Part shown: in pieces, positions 48,001 through 52,486 of the stretch | Numbering within the stretch: the first letter of the stretch is position 1 | How the letters are laid out: the number at the start of each line of letters is the position of its first letter | Made by a program: the position numbers and the translations under genes | Notes under the pieces: model-generated | Databases searched by the model: none | What the model saw: only the letters and a program-made list of their open reading frames with translations | What the model was told of the DNA's origin: nothing | From: Ophiura sarsii | Taxonomy: Eukaryota > Echinodermata > Ophiuroidea > Amphilepidida > Ophiuridae | Assembly (NCBI GenBank): GCA_035610835.1 | Contig: CM069447.1 | Coordinates: forward strand, 39,096,057 to 39,160,056 | Direction of reading: 5' to 3' | DNA length: 64,000 nucleotides

Positions 48001-50993
48001 TCAATATACATGTATAAATTGTACAAGTACAATATACACCTAGCACAATAAGTCCACGACCAGGTGCTTTGATGTTGGCTAATTCAAAATATATAATCGT
48101 TACCAAAAATCTGATAAAATACATTAAATTAGCACATTTCTTCTCCGTAGTTTGATACCTCATTCAAAAATATCGAATGGATACTTTTAATCTTACGGCG
48201 ATTTCAATGATTGCGCATAACAACAGCAAAGTCGCACTTGGTATAGAAAATCATTGATTTGTGTGTGATTACCCACTGAAAATGTGTGTGTAAAGACTCA
48301 CAGCTAAAGGCCCTGTCACACCATAGCGTATGGCCTGAACGTGGCCTGAACGTATGCCGACGTATTCAAAAAATAGCTCGAAAACTGTCAGAGTCCAAGA
48401 ACGTCCAAGAACGTCCAACTTCCCAACGAATTGCGTCAACATCGGTGATGGAATGAACGTATCCATAGCGTACAACGAACACGTGACTTATGCCGTTGCA
48501 GAAATTGAGTTTCGTACACGGCGGGACAAGTGTTGCCAGTTCAAGTAAACGCAGCCTAGATGATAACTATTAAAATATCTAGAAGGGTAAATATATATGT
48601 TCAACCTACAACTTAAGACAATTAACGTACCTCTAACGTATGTCAGCGTATGTTTAACGTATGTCAGCGTTTGTAAACGTATGTCTAACGTACCACGAAC
48701 CTATCGGGAACTTATGCAGAACGTAAATTAAGCACACGTTGAGTACGTCGAGAAATTTTGAACATGCTCAATAATTTTTCGCGGGCTCGACGTGTTCCAA
48801 ATGTTCACAACGTATCACAGCGTGCTCTTAACGTATACGACGTATCCCAAACTTACCCCTAACTTGTATCAGCGTACACCAACGTACGCCAACGTACGCC
48901 AACGTACGCCAACGTACGCCAACGTACGCCAACGTATTTTTCAATATTTTGCATACGTTGTTATACGTTCAGGCGATACGCCATGGTGTGACAGGGCTAC
49001 CGTACAGCTAGCGCGCATTCGGCGTTTTGGGAACTTGTGGAGGGCTTGAGTATATAAATGGGTCCCTTGAGTATCTCATCCTCACTTCTTTATGGTCTGT
49101 CTTGGCTTTCTTGCTTTTTCCTCCTCCTCGGCCTCGGCCCCTGGTTGCTTGCTTCTTCTTATAGAATCACTAGTACCTTTAGAGTAGAGTTGACTCGTAA
49201 AGTATTTAGTGGGGGTCCGCCCAAAACAACATGATCTATCGAGGCTAAAAGATACAGTGCATTATCAATAAAAGGCATGGGTACACAGTGAAATAAATGT
49301 AATCATAGGCATATGTTGATGATATGCGGTATTTAAACAGAAGGGGTAAAAGGTAGGACCGGTTTCGAATCTCAGTTATGGTATTGGAGATTCTCATCAG
49401 CTACGCCGTTTAATGGCAATATGGGGGAGGGGGGAGCAATAATCTTAAGATGATTCATGGTATAGTTTTTGGCATAATTCTGTAATGCGTCGTTCTTAAA
49501 AGATCACGCAAATTGACAAAATTATTCCATTTTTATGTTATTAAATCATGTCTTTATTCCGTACAAGTTCATAATGTTTGATTTTAGATCTTAGTGAGGC
49601 TGTTGTGTATGCTTTTGGTATAGCTACAAGCGTATCACTGATATCTAGATAGGTGTAATCATGGTATTCACATTTGTACATGGTAGAGATGATAGGTTTA
49701 GACAGAATCAAATCAAAAATTAAAATAAACAATTACTTTGTTAATTAGTAATTAATTATTGAGATATTAAATTGGGTTCCCGTGCCGGGATAAACAATTT
49801 CATTCCCACGCCAAGTCAAATAAGCATTGAAGTACTTCAAAATCGAAATCATTGAAATCGGCATTTGGATAAACAGGTTCAAGTGGACCGGATTTGGGCG
49901 TCGGCGGATAGTGCATTGTTGATGAGTTGTCATGGATCGAAGGTGCGGCATCTTTCATCTTTTGTGTGTGTTCAGATGGCGGGAGCCTTGATCTCACGAT
50001 TTGGTCAGATATATTCTGTGCACGTTTGAACGCAAGTAATGGTGGTCTAGGGAATAGTTTATTTAATATTCCGCTGTTTTCAATTTTGTCCCAATGTTTC
50101 ATAAATGCATGTTTCAAATCTTGATTTCGGGTGTGAGGCGTATATGTCGTTATGAATACTAGAGGAATTGTTTTTGAATTCCCTTTTTGTGTTTCATTTG
50201 TTTGTTGAAGATTCACATATTTAGCCCGGTTATTATGGCTAATTTGTTTGGTGATTTCAGTGACTTGATCTTTTTCATAACCTCTTTCAACTAGTTTAGT
50301 AGTGAAGAAGTCGATCTTATCATTGAATTCGTTTTCAGATGTACACGCTCTGAGATATCGTATTGATTCACCATTGATCATGGCTTTAAAAACAGAGGGG
50401 CAATGAGCACTATCGGGTAACAGCCATTGATGCGTGTCTGTTTTTTTGGTATTAACCCTGTGGTCTAATTTGCCCGTGGAATTAAATCGTTCGCCTTTGT
50501 AAATTTGTAGATCAAGAAAGGTGACAAGTTTGTCAGAGGTTTCAAATGTGAATTTCAGTGTTGGATGTACAGTATTCATTTTAGACATAAGGCCTTCAAG
50601 TTCAGATCTAGGGCCGTTGTAGAACATCAAAATATCGTCACGGTTTGGTTTTGATTGATCGCATTGCTCGAATCGATCACAAAGTGAATCATCATAGCCT
50701 AGACCCCGTGCCAGATTACGCCAATTCAAAACAACACCCCTTGCTATCATCTCTAGTAAAGAGTTGCTTAAAAATATCTCACCTGTTGAGTTGGATTGAT
50801 TGAGATACTGGGGAAGGTTCTTGTTGCGATGCTTTCTTGTTCTTTCTTGTTCTTTCTTTCTTGTTCTTTCTTGTGTGTTTTTCAATACCACCAATAGCTT
50901 CCTGTTGTCTGGTGGATATAATAGGACCTTCCTCTGGTGCTTCTTGTTCTGGGTTCATTATTGATTCAGGTATCAAGTCTGTGTCCGATGAAT
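3124..50993 (-). CDS. Ankyrin-repeat gene, composite multi-exon model
   Basis: Exon phases support one minus-strand gene: 50983-region exon 50783-50993 (phase 1 to 2), 47906-47961 (2 to 1), 44662-44822 (1 to 0), 43264-43347 (0 to 0), 36313-36420 (0 to 0), then the phase-0 ankyrin exons from 26990-27097 down to 3124-3228. The predicted protein is a Ser/Pro/Lys-rich N-terminal region, a linker with two YxDI motifs, a helical cap, then about 20 ankyrin repeats. Ankyrin repeats are protein-binding scaffolds; partner and location cannot be read here. No start codon, signal peptide or polyadenylation site was identified. Weak points: the 5' exons are short and inferred from splice sites and phase only, large transposons lie in the introns, and one exon sits inside a transposon-like inverted repeat. 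The ankyrin exons are secure; joining everything into one transcript is inference. Confidence 0.5.
3495..3590 (-). pseudogene. Truncated ankyrin exon
   Basis: The donor half (GT and the codons up to the LLEHKSDPNIKDE region) is present. After about 3538 the sequence is scrambled, with a second partial copy of the same segment (GGGTCGGACTTG at about 3546), and the acceptor half is missing. Confidence 0.75.
4400..4416. repeat. Poly(C), 17 bases
   Basis: Uninterrupted C run inside a C-rich stretch; one of several long G/C homopolymers in the window. Confidence 0.95.
4570..4830. repeat. Minisatellite, about 30-45 bp units
   Basis: Degenerate tandem copies built on GAAGATGAAGATATGA followed by CAGAGCGACCGGC. 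Overlapping open frames on the minus strand (4485-4877, 4502-4705) are by-products of the repeat. Confidence 0.8.
4850..5900. repeat. Tandem duplication, about 0.6-kb unit
   Basis: 4850-5440 and 5456-5900 align in direct orientation at an offset of about 606 bp, sharing for example ACTTTGTGTATATTGGAAATA and TTTGCTGCTGTCTTAA. Copies are clearly diverged with several indels. No coding content. Confidence 0.8.
5901..7390. other. No gene recognised
   Basis: AT-rich and featureless to about 7100. 7170-7380 is richer in CpG (GCGCATGCGGTTCGGCGCAC and neighbours), and minus-strand frames there (6879-7136, 7154-7378) match nothing known. Confidence 0.5.
7391..8880 (+). mobile_element. Helitron-like non-autonomous element (3' portion)
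   Basis: The right end has the Helitron 3' signature: a GC-rich hairpin CCAGCGC-GAA-GCGCTGG (8854-8870), six bases, then CTAG (8877-8880) followed by T. The body holds degenerate repeats of a GGGCACATGGGGTATCTGGATTATTAA-type motif, also seen at 41010-41530 and inverted near 61140-61260. Related sequence with a CCCGCTAG end lies at 40670-41819. No Rep/helicase ORF; the 5' end is not defined. Confidence 0.5.
8881..9025 (+). mobile_element. LINE-like 3' tail with (TGAT)n
   Basis: T-rich sequence ends in AATAAATGATTGATTGATT then TTATTATT, a typical short-repeat tail of CR1/L2-type LINEs. The Helitron-like end lies directly upstream. Confidence 0.4.
9026..10045. other. No gene; end of the 6-kb insert, then ankyrin intron
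   Basis: 9026-9400 shows nothing recognisable. 9400-9681 is the right inverted end of the 6-kb insertion. 9687-10045 resumes the repeated ankyrin intron. Confidence 0.6.
10046..10165 (-). CDS. Ankyrin exon, 40 codons (longest)
   Basis: Intact splice sites and frame. The variable segment is AVASTDYHTYYTAD, four residues longer than the norm, with framework before and after unchanged. Confidence 0.85.
10413..10520 (-). CDS. Ankyrin exon, 36 codons
   Basis: Intact phase-0 exon; variable segment AEANHYHRADEIC. It lies only 247 bp from its upstream neighbour, so introns here are short. Confidence 0.88.
11076..11183 (-). CDS. Ankyrin exon, 36 codons
   Basis: Intact phase-0 exon; variable segment AAANVIYQADKIC. 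The framework Ser of HKSDP is Ala here. Confidence 0.88.
11448..11555 (-). CDS. Ankyrin exon, 36 codons
   Basis: Intact phase-0 exon; variable segment AVVNGLGRAEWIC, among the most divergent. Framework changes: KILLEH for KVLLEH and HKPDP for HKSDP. Confidence 0.88.
12122..12229 (-). CDS. Ankyrin exon, 36 codons
   Basis: Intact phase-0 exon; variable segment AVSSKNYEDNEIC, acidic compared with its neighbours. Confidence 0.88.
12822..12932 (-). CDS. Ankyrin exon, 37 codons, diverged
   Basis: Intact frame and GT-AG sites. The variable segment AVAGGFLYKPDKRC is one residue longer than usual. The framework is unusually changed: TGNTPLH start, HMSDP, and KDK instead of KDE at the donor. Confidence 0.82.
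13522..13629 (-). CDS. Ankyrin exon, 36 codons
   Basis: Intact phase-0 exon; variable segment AAANRNHDADKIC. The conserved TPLH motif reads TQLH, which could weaken the turn of this repeat. Confidence 0.86.
14324..14794 (+). pseudogene. LINE leader ORF with 2A-like motif
   Basis: 156 codons. Residues 1-20 are hydrophobic, like a signal peptide (CLICILLF). Residues 104-111 are DIEYNPGP (14633-14656), matching the D-x-E-x-N-P-G-P core at which 2A peptides make the ribosome skip a peptide bond. The residues before it (LELLVCG) are also typical. A Ser/Thr-rich tail follows and the frame ends at 14794. The continuing protein lies in another frame from 14706, so a frameshift separates the 2A from the endonuclease. 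Such 2A motifs are described in LINEs of sea urchin and amphioxus; activity here is untested. Confidence 0.75.
14790..15356 (+). pseudogene. LINE endonuclease, N-terminal half
   Basis: Frame open from 14706. A basic linker (RIPRKKRGGRRKKAF) is followed by the EEP nuclease start: LCVLNTQSVCNK, HDFDIIAHTETWL (catalytic Glu) and RSGGGVGIIYK. The frame is lost after about 15300 and stops at 15356. Confidence 0.8.
15424..15834 (+). pseudogene. LINE endonuclease, C-terminal half
   Basis: Continues the nuclease fold in a new frame: IVGDFNFHWD (GDFN motif), HTLDLVIS and FTDHAVIHCQL (the SDH-like site reads TDH). The link to the RT follows and breaks at a stop at 15834; the homologous sequence goes on (NPWYTPEIDTAKKLRKKLER) out of frame. 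Confidence 0.8.
15982..16575 (+). pseudogene. LINE RT fingers, internally deleted
   Basis: Has the DPIPTWMLKDH, FPDHFKNALVSPLIKKPSLD segment typical of CR1/L2 reverse transcriptases. Directly after this the NYRPIS and AFDTIDH segments (first catalytic Asp) are missing and the reading frame changes, so RT activity is lost. Confidence 0.8.
16576..17071 (+). pseudogene. LINE RT palm with YADD
   Basis: Across a frameshift: WFQSYLKNKTQAV, GVPQGSVLGPILFTIY and SYADDTQLY (catalytic YADD at 16763-16774), then MSVNKLKLNDDKTEFL. The frame ends at 17071 soon after SARNLGIVFDNNL. Confidence 0.85.
17060..17618 (+). pseudogene. LINE C-terminal domain
   Basis: Thumb and C-terminal region: ALITSRIDNGNSLLFG, LQNAAARILT, LHWLPVRERIHFKLL and LWNSLPYNLRCCDSLDSFK, the usual ending of CR1/L2-type ORF2 proteins. 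Stop at 17616-17618 is probably the natural one. Confidence 0.85.
17740..17812. repeat. (ATT)n tail of the LINE
   Basis: About 24 ATT units after GGCGCATTATAAATGCC. The 76-codon + frame and 67-codon - frame across it are repeat artefacts. Confidence 0.95.
17968..18069 (-). CDS. Ankyrin exon, 34 codons
   Basis: Intact phase-0 exon, first one upstream of the LINE. The variable segment is shortened to AAVTYGAYEIC by two codons; framework unchanged. Confidence 0.87.
18860..18967 (-). CDS. Ankyrin exon, 36 codons
   Basis: Intact phase-0 exon; variable segment AAANDYHGADKIC. It shares this segment with the degenerate exon at 23000-23107 and, but for one residue, with 19565-19672. Confidence 0.9.
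19565..19672 (-). CDS. Ankyrin exon, 36 codons
   Basis: Intact phase-0 exon; variable segment AAANDYPGADKIC, differing from 18860-18967 by His to Pro. Confidence 0.9.
20454..20561 (-). CDS. Ankyrin exon, 36 codons
   Basis: Intact phase-0 exon; variable segment AAAISHNRADKIC. Its flanking introns are nearly identical to those at 18480-19020, indicating recent duplication or conversion. Confidence 0.9.
20925..20975 (-). pseudogene. Truncated ankyrin exon (acceptor half)
   Basis: Acceptor and codons TGQTPLHYAAANHYHR are present, then unrelated sequence and a stop. The donor half and part of the adjoining intron are deleted. Confidence 0.8.
21235..21342 (-). CDS. Ankyrin exon, 36 codons
   Basis: Intact phase-0 exon; variable segment AAANHYYRSVVICKD. 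It shares RSVVICKD with the exon at 25641-25748 and nowhere else. Framework changes: TPFH and HKFDP. Confidence 0.87.
21840..22934. mobile_element. IS630/Tc1/mariner-group transposon, long TIRs, TA target
   Basis: Uninterrupted units read GAAGCTATAATTAAC; here TA is duplicated (21838-21839, 22935-22936) around 1,095 bp. Ends are CCGGGTGTCCCTAAAAAGGG and the inverse of CAGGGTGTCCCTAAAAAGGG. Inverted similarity continues inward over roughly 200 bp (AACTTGTTGACCATGAAGT, then a CTGAGATATGGCCA-like block). A broken transposase lies in the centre. Confidence 0.85.
22320..22625 (+). pseudogene. Transposase DNA-binding domain relic
   Basis: Two frames give PAEVTREFDIHFPNTHVPSR and then VRRALQRDPRITARR, IPRTS. 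This resembles the helix-turn-helix N-terminus (DUF4817-like) of IS630/mariner-type transposases, where a REF.. FP...PSR.T motif is followed by V..AL..DPR.S.R. Stops and a frameshift break it, and the DDE catalytic domain is absent. Confidence 0.55.
23000..23107 (-). pseudogene. Ankyrin exon with mutated acceptor
   Basis: Full 36-codon frame with an intact donor, but the invariant AG before the first codon is AC (+ strand GT at 23108-23109). Coding changes include ICK to IGK, VLLEH to VLSEH and K to R. It lies next to the transposon at 21840-22934. Probably skipped unless a cryptic acceptor is used. Confidence 0.8.
23474..23581 (-). CDS. Ankyrin exon, 36 codons
   Basis: Intact phase-0 exon; variable segment AAANCNRGADKICKD. 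The intron hairpin beside its donor is a perfect palindrome (ACACCGATATCGGTGT). Confidence 0.88.
23844..23945 (-). CDS. Ankyrin exon, 34 codons
   Basis: Intact phase-0 exon, but starts SGKTSLHY instead of TGKTPLHY. The short variable segment is AVANLYQVDTC. Confidence 0.85.
24509..24616 (-). CDS. Ankyrin exon, 36 codons
   Basis: Intact phase-0 exon; variable segment AAASGFDEADEIC. Confidence 0.88.
25171..25245 (-). pseudogene. Truncated ankyrin exon (donor half)
   Basis: Donor and the NYHRTDKICKVLLKHKSD-type codons remain. The acceptor half is replaced by intron sequence (TTGATTCCCGAGCAGTTGCA), which points to unequal recombination between units. Confidence 0.8.
25641..25748 (-). CDS. Ankyrin exon, 36 codons
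   Basis: Intact phase-0 exon; variable segment AAANHYDRSVVICKD, shared in part with 21235-21342. HKSDP is changed to HMSYP. Confidence 0.85.
25749..26487. other. Long intron, no gene seen
   Basis: 25850-26250 is unlike the other introns: T-rich, with two copies of a GGGACAAGCT-like segment. No ORF of interest and no exon. Confidence 0.5.
26488..26595 (-). CDS. Ankyrin exon, 36 codons, second subfamily
   Basis: Intact phase-0 exon starting AGKTPLHYAA; variable segment ESGLPGKWGVC and PSIKDE end. With 26990-27097 it forms a subfamily whose introns also differ from the main array. Confidence 0.88.
26990..27097 (-). CDS. Ankyrin exon, 36 codons, second subfamily
   Basis: Intact phase-0 exon starting SGKTPLHYAA; variable segment ESGLPEKWGVC. 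Tandem duplicate of the previous unit at a 502-bp offset, introns included. Confidence 0.88.
27264..27280. repeat. Poly(C), about 17 bases
   Basis: C run in the intron copy. The matching position in the neighbouring unit (about 26750) has only a short CCCC. Confidence 0.9.
27545..27582. promoter_or_regulatory. Octamer-like and CRE motifs
   Basis: ATGCTAAT (one base from the ATGCAAAT octamer) at 27550 and the palindromic CRE TGACGTCA at about 27570 lie within 30 bp, inside the small TIR element. Function is unproven; motif match only. Confidence 0.3.
27889..27962 (+). tRNA. tRNA-Asn (GTT)-like, slightly decayed
   Basis: 74 nt with A-box TGGCGCAATTGG, anticodon loop CTGTTAA (anticodon GTT) and B-box GGTTCGAGTCC. 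Mismatches: first acceptor pair A-C, one in the anticodon stem (A-C) and one in the T stem (G-G). No CCA is encoded. The copy sits inside a TIR transposon, so it may be a pseudogene. Confidence 0.7.
28136..28196 (-). pseudogene. Truncated, deleted ankyrin exon (second subfamily)
   Basis: Donor and DPSIKDE codons are present, and the YAAESGLP segment survives beside a deletion that removes most of the LLEHKS region. Acceptor side cut off at about 28197, where the 28198-31927 duplication begins. Confidence 0.75.
28870..29215. repeat. Tandem repeat, three units of about 120 bp
   Basis: Each unit holds the dyad GGCAGTATTATCAATACTGTC then TAACAGTTTTAGGTG. It is duplicated with the larger block at 31270-31615. 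Confidence 0.85.
29431..29472. other. Two adjacent hairpins
   Basis: CGCCACC-TACGTTG-GGTGGCG is followed at once by GTCTTATT-TGAT-AATAAGAC. In the copy at 31832-31873 the only change falls in the first loop, so both stems are kept. Confidence 0.6.
29904..29927. repeat. Poly(G), 24 bases
   Basis: Uninterrupted G run at the junction between the two copies of the duplicated block. Confidence 0.95.
30925..31233 (-). pseudogene. Penelope-like N-terminal fragment (tentative)
   Basis: Open frame of 102 codons: a basic start (KKRTVIRKRAKTLTSKRNKS), then DIPLSDIEIIALSKF, which resembles the LS..E..LLSKGL segment near the N-terminus of Penelope-like reverse transcriptases. No RT motifs follow. The copy in 28510-28830 is broken. 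The tandem units at 31270-31615 lie just upstream in this orientation. Confidence 0.35.
31270..31615. repeat. Tandem repeat, three units of about 120 bp (copy)
   Basis: Counterpart of 28870-29215 with the same dyad-bearing units, differing by a few bases. Confidence 0.85.
31927..32420 (+). pseudogene. DIRS-like gag relic
   Basis: After the duplicated block: SIHSWADASLVFSSVYMGAHP and ILKYGNIVPTAARF match the conserved gag segment of DIRS-type elements (W..AF..F...Y...HP......YM..I). A Cys/His cluster in another frame (CKSCRYMHSCSKCQGLGH, about 32270-32325) looks like its zinc knuckle. Stops and frameshifts make it non-functional. Confidence 0.6.
32580..33420 (+). pseudogene. DIRS-like reverse transcriptase relic
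   Basis: Segments in order: PIGLVPKADPGKFRLIQHLS, FPHGSSINDSI, VHYANVDVAVRMV, ADIQSAFRLLLVHPSEFELF (first catalytic Asp retained), VDKAL, then in another frame THYMDEFLVVSREH (YxDD box mutated to YMDE) and TSKLVYLGLEI. The DIRS order is clear; no tyrosine recombinase is seen. Short AT-rich sequence to 33560 shows nothing. Confidence 0.7.
33565..34070. repeat. Diverged tandem duplication, about 430-bp unit
   Basis: GTCTGCGCGATGAAGC near 33580 and GTCTGCGCAATGGAGC near 34008 head two similar blocks. Within them TTGGCA-rich segments (GATGTGCATYGGCACA at 33760 and 33940) repeat. A Cys-rich minus-strand frame of 139 codons here comes from the repeat. Confidence 0.65.
34071..34650. other. No gene recognised
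   Basis: AT-rich sequence with two overlapping short minus-strand frames that match nothing I know. Confidence 0.5.
34651..35731. repeat. Three tandem 360-bp repeats
   Basis: Units at 34651-35011 (361 bp), 35012-35371 and 35372-35731 (360 bp each). The last two look identical by eye; the first differs at a few positions. Each carries the same open frame (82 codons in the middle unit), without similarity to a known protein. Very recent duplication or an assembly effect. Confidence 0.95.
35732..36312. other. No gene; poly(G) of 38 at 36028-36065
   Basis: Unique sequence with a 38-base G run. Frames crossing the run would encode polyglycine or polyproline and are artefacts. Confidence 0.6.
36313..36420 (-). 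CDS. Diverged ankyrin exon, 36 codons
   Basis: AG acceptor and GT donor, phase 0 at both ends. The product starts ISPIPLHLAVTDRGNNACKV, then has TELLLSSNADSS: the canonical PLHLAV....V..LLL...AD pattern without the array framework. Its introns are not copies of the array intron. It probably encodes an N-terminal repeat outside the homogenised block. Confidence 0.8.
36421..36798. other. Intron sequence, nothing recognised
   Basis: AT-rich, no ORF of note before the TTAA-flanked element. Confidence 0.5.
36803..39877. mobile_element. TTAA-flanked element, perfect 18-bp TIRs
   Basis: Both ends are TTAA followed by GGGGGCTGTCAAGTGTCA read inward (left 36799-36820, right 39860-39881). TTAA targets are typical of piggyBac and Kolobok transposons. 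The 3,075-bp interior has no recognisable transposase. A smaller inverted pair (GGTTCCATTTTTTT at 39445, its inverse at about 39595) may be a nested foldback element. A CpG-rich patch lies at 37000-37200. Confidence 0.75.
40020..40275 (+). pseudogene. LINE ORF2 C-terminal relic (tentative)
   Basis: In two frames: RLRFRVGRYKMKR then DVTCQCGSGSP, and EVTVIDLAEFNDC. This resembles the end of LINE ORF2 proteins (RLR.G.GR..... W...D.. C.CG...QT..HI...C). Short and decayed. Confidence 0.35.
40670..41819 (+). mobile_element. Second Helitron-like copy
   Basis: Shares GATAGACCCCGCC...ACTATAAAACT and the GGATTATTAAGG-type internal repeats with 7890-8770, and ends in GGGTACCCGCTAG before T (41819/41820). 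The terminal hairpin is degraded compared with 8854-8870. Includes a run of 18 C at 40938-40955. Confidence 0.4.
42062..42230. repeat. Third paralogue of the 45.9/47.1-kb flank (empty site)
   Basis: TAATCATGGCTTATCTTTGTTG joins directly to a GGCAAGCTTGGTACC segment, CATCCAAATGTCTA and ATCGGAAGTTACT. In the copies at 45960 and 56110 about 1 kb of MITE sits between these halves. Confidence 0.65.
42480..43215. repeat. CTTAG/TTAGG-rich satellite-like repeat
   Basis: Units of about 100 bp alternate AACCTAAGACCCTGTTTTT, GGCGCCAAAATCGAT and GTCTTAGGTTAGTAGTTACC, giving many dyads. The right part (43020-43210) is a simple GGGTCTTAGTTTTT array. The shorter counterpart is 62770-63165. Confidence 0.85.
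43264..43347 (-). CDS. Helical cap exon, 28 codons
   Basis: Phase 0 at both ends, good polypyrimidine AG and GTAAGG donor. It encodes AIVSALQSGDLSTLQTYLQE then DAVKSGLQ; the AL..GDL..L..YL pattern is common at the start of ankyrin domains. It has a near-identical copy at 63212-63295 with one residue changed (Q to R). Confidence 0.75.
43837..44347. mobile_element. 511-bp insertion with 130-bp tandem repeats
   Basis: The right copy of the segmental duplication lacks it (63720 region). It is flanked by TATAATA on both sides (43830-43836, 44348-44354). Inside are about three units of 129-131 bp (GCCCGATCGGACAAA at 43901 and 44032, diverged at 44161), then an (ACAG)n stretch. Open frames on both strands (43892-44200 +, 43847-44164 -) encode the repeat. 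Confidence 0.7.
44662..44822 (-). CDS. Linker exon with duplicated YQTPDLDEY motif
   Basis: 161 nt, phase 1 to 0, with TTACAG acceptor and GTAAAC donor. The product has two tandem 25-residue copies of SH.ST...YQTPDLDEY.DI, containing YSDI and YPDI, then VIVKGFKE. It joins in frame to the cap exon downstream. Its counterpart in the right copy begins at 63995. Confidence 0.65.
44823..45408. other. Intron, nothing recognised
   Basis: AT-rich; a CpG-rich patch at 45295-45370 (CGCGCCTAGCTGCGCTCGGC) may be a small repeat. Confidence 0.5.
45753..45880. mobile_element. 128-bp insertion, 7-bp target duplication
   Basis: Copy B reads GGTAACATGTGGTATT. Here ACATGTG is duplicated (45746-45752 and 45881-45887) around 128 bp ending in (AACC)n. 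Short repeat tail and variable-length duplication suggest a SINE-like retroposon; no tRNA-like head was recognised. Confidence 0.65.
45993..47016. mobile_element. MITE with TGACTACAATGAAGTCA subrepeats
   Basis: Inverted ends: ACACACTAAGAAATAGGTAGT on the left, and ACTACCTATTTTTATGTGTGT on the right. Many GTAGTTAA/TTGACTACA words lie inside. Present in both copies of the recent duplication but absent at 42080. GTTG at both edges may be the target duplication. Confidence 0.65.
47906..47961 (-). CDS. Ser-rich exon, 56 nt (cassette A)
   Basis: Phase 2 to 1: AG acceptor (TTATCAG) and GTAAGTAAGT donor. It encodes SHSSSSQLKHSSRSRPPS. The final G joins CA of the exon at 44662-44822 to give Ala, in frame. 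Short and low-complexity, so identified by splice sites and phase. Confidence 0.5.
49041..49090 (+). promoter_or_regulatory. Candidate TATA promoter in the left terminus
   Basis: GAGTATATAAATGGG is followed about 30 bp later by CTCATCCTCACTTC, an initiator-like context. The inverted terminus carries the mirrored box at about 53240, so both would point inward. Inferred from sequence only. Confidence 0.35.
49800..50642 (-). pseudogene. Penelope-like RT C-terminal fragment
   Basis: Begins at the YxDD box (RDDILMF; the two Asp codons are 50634-50639). It continues with VHPTLKFTFETSDKLVTFLD, KTDTHQWLLPDSAHCPSVFK, ERGYEKDQVTEI and HWDKIENSGILNKLFPRPPL, the thumb region of Penelope-like reverse transcriptases. 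It ends at 49800 without a GIY-YIG nuclease. The frame is open, but it has no fingers or palm N-terminal part, so it is a 5'-truncated copy in the same orientation as the host gene. Confidence 0.75.
50643..50782 (-). CDS. Death-domain-like half, fused to the RT fragment
   Basis: In the same open frame upstream of the RT: SLLEMIARGVVLNWRNLARG then LGYDDSLCDRFEQCDQSKPN. The NW..LAR.LGY...... D pattern is that of death domains (helices 1-4); the second half of the fold is absent and the RDD of the RT follows directly. The frame differs from that of the adjoining exon 50783-50993. It could be an exon cut by the retroelement, or a captured fragment. Confidence 0.55.
50783..50993 (-). CDS. Ser/Pro/Lys-rich exon, 211 nt
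   Basis: Phase 1 to 2: acceptor TTATTTCCCTAG, donor CAACAG|GTGAGA. The product begins SSDTDLIPES, has EEGPIISTRQQEAIGG, a Lys/Arg/Asn repeat (KNKKERTRKNKK, from a 10-bp microsatellite) and SPVSQSIQLN. The final AG joins the first base of 47906-47961 (Arg) or 58079-58140 in frame. It lies inside the 48308-54136 element, so membership of the ankyrin gene is uncertain. Confidence 0.4.
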
Positions 50994-52486
50994 CTAGGGA
51001 AATAAATGGGAACTTCGTTAGAAATCTTACTGTTTGCAGGCTTTTTACGTGTAATTTTGTTTACAAGATGAACGAAATAGGAGAGCACAAATGGTAAAGG
51101 AAGAAACCGGAGAGTAGAAAGTTGAAAAGTACGATATGGGAGAGCACAATGTGACAAAGACAGAAATGGGAGAACATACAGTCATGTCAGGATCGCGACA
51201 CGCAAAGTCAGGTCATTTCAAAGTATTGACTTTTCTCTGATAAAATAAACAATCTCAACGACCGTTGGTTTTTATTGACACAAATCCTTATCGTCAACAA
51301 TTTACAATGAAAATGGGAGGAGTAGTTTTTTGATTGATTCGGAGCAATTGGATCCAAATGCTCCGATTTAGATGGCTCAAGTTTGCGTGTACCGGTTCTG
51401 GCATGGTGACAAAGGACGTGGTAGACCACAAATGAAATGGGAAAGCATCAAATGCTAATGACAAAGGACGAAATTGGAGACCACGAAATTAGTCCAGAGG
51501 CTAACTCTCATACGAGGCCTAGTTAAGGCGAATCGTTCAACCGGTGTACCTTCTCAAATCTGATCACATAGGTAGTCAGTATAGACCCTCCAGATAAGTG
51601 CCAGGTAGTGAGTCAATCTAAATTGTGGTGTCACATTTTTTTACAGGCCTTTTCAAAAAGTGTCTCATTCGATAGTAAAATAGCATGATTTCAGGGCAGG
51701 GAAGCATAAATCATCATATATATACTTATTTTTAACCGAATTGCGTCATTTTTGCATTAAAATATGCAAATTGGGTACCTCTCTCACGTTAATATTTTCA
51801 TGAAGCCGTGTATCACACACATTATTCGATATACTAATATATCATATCCATTTGATAAAATATTAACATGTTTAATGCATACTATTTTCAACATTCAGTA
51901 AAGTTTATTCAGACACAATTCTAATAAGTTATTCATCATTAAATGTTGTCGTATTGGTAGTCAAACATGTTGTAGTCATATTGTAAATGTATTGGACAGG
52001 TAATAACTTCGCGTGTATACATATTGTTTTTACAAAGTGTCCCATGGAATAGTGGAACTTAATTGTTTTAGGTGTGGAAAAATTAAATTGTCACAGCATT
52101 GCGTTAACTCAACCAAAATAGGTTATTTTTGGTACCAATGGATATGGTATGAACCTCTCTCCTCTTGGTCCGAAATTGTTCGCCTGGACTAGCTTTGATT
52201 GTGGTCTTTCCGGATCAATGACACGGTTATAAAGCATTTCATTCTATCATTCTATTATAGAGCTTAACCTATATCTGTGAAGTATTTCATAACATAATTT
52301 AAATCATTTTTTGAAGTAAACAATTATATAGTGGCCATGCTAAATCATTTAGTTGCAAAGAATGAGTCAATTATTTCACATCAGTGTGGTCGTCAGACAA
52401 CTCAGAAGACTAATCCAACGTCGTGTATGGATTACAGCATCCCTCGTTACACCCGAAACAGGCGCAAGTTTCTGTGCAGCTAGCTA
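50994..52486. other. No gene recognised
   Basis: Short repeats of GGGAGAGCACAAATG / GACAAAGGACGAAAT type at 51080-51490; the rest is unique AT-rich DNA. Confidence 0.5.

Larger units (their letters stand above)
45409..48030. repeat. Recent segmental duplication, copy A
   Basis: Nearly identical to 55694-58185 at an offset of about 10.28 kb. Differences are mostly point changes, the insertion at 45753-45880, and one extra TGACTACAATGAAGTCA-type unit in the other copy. Confidence 0.92.
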
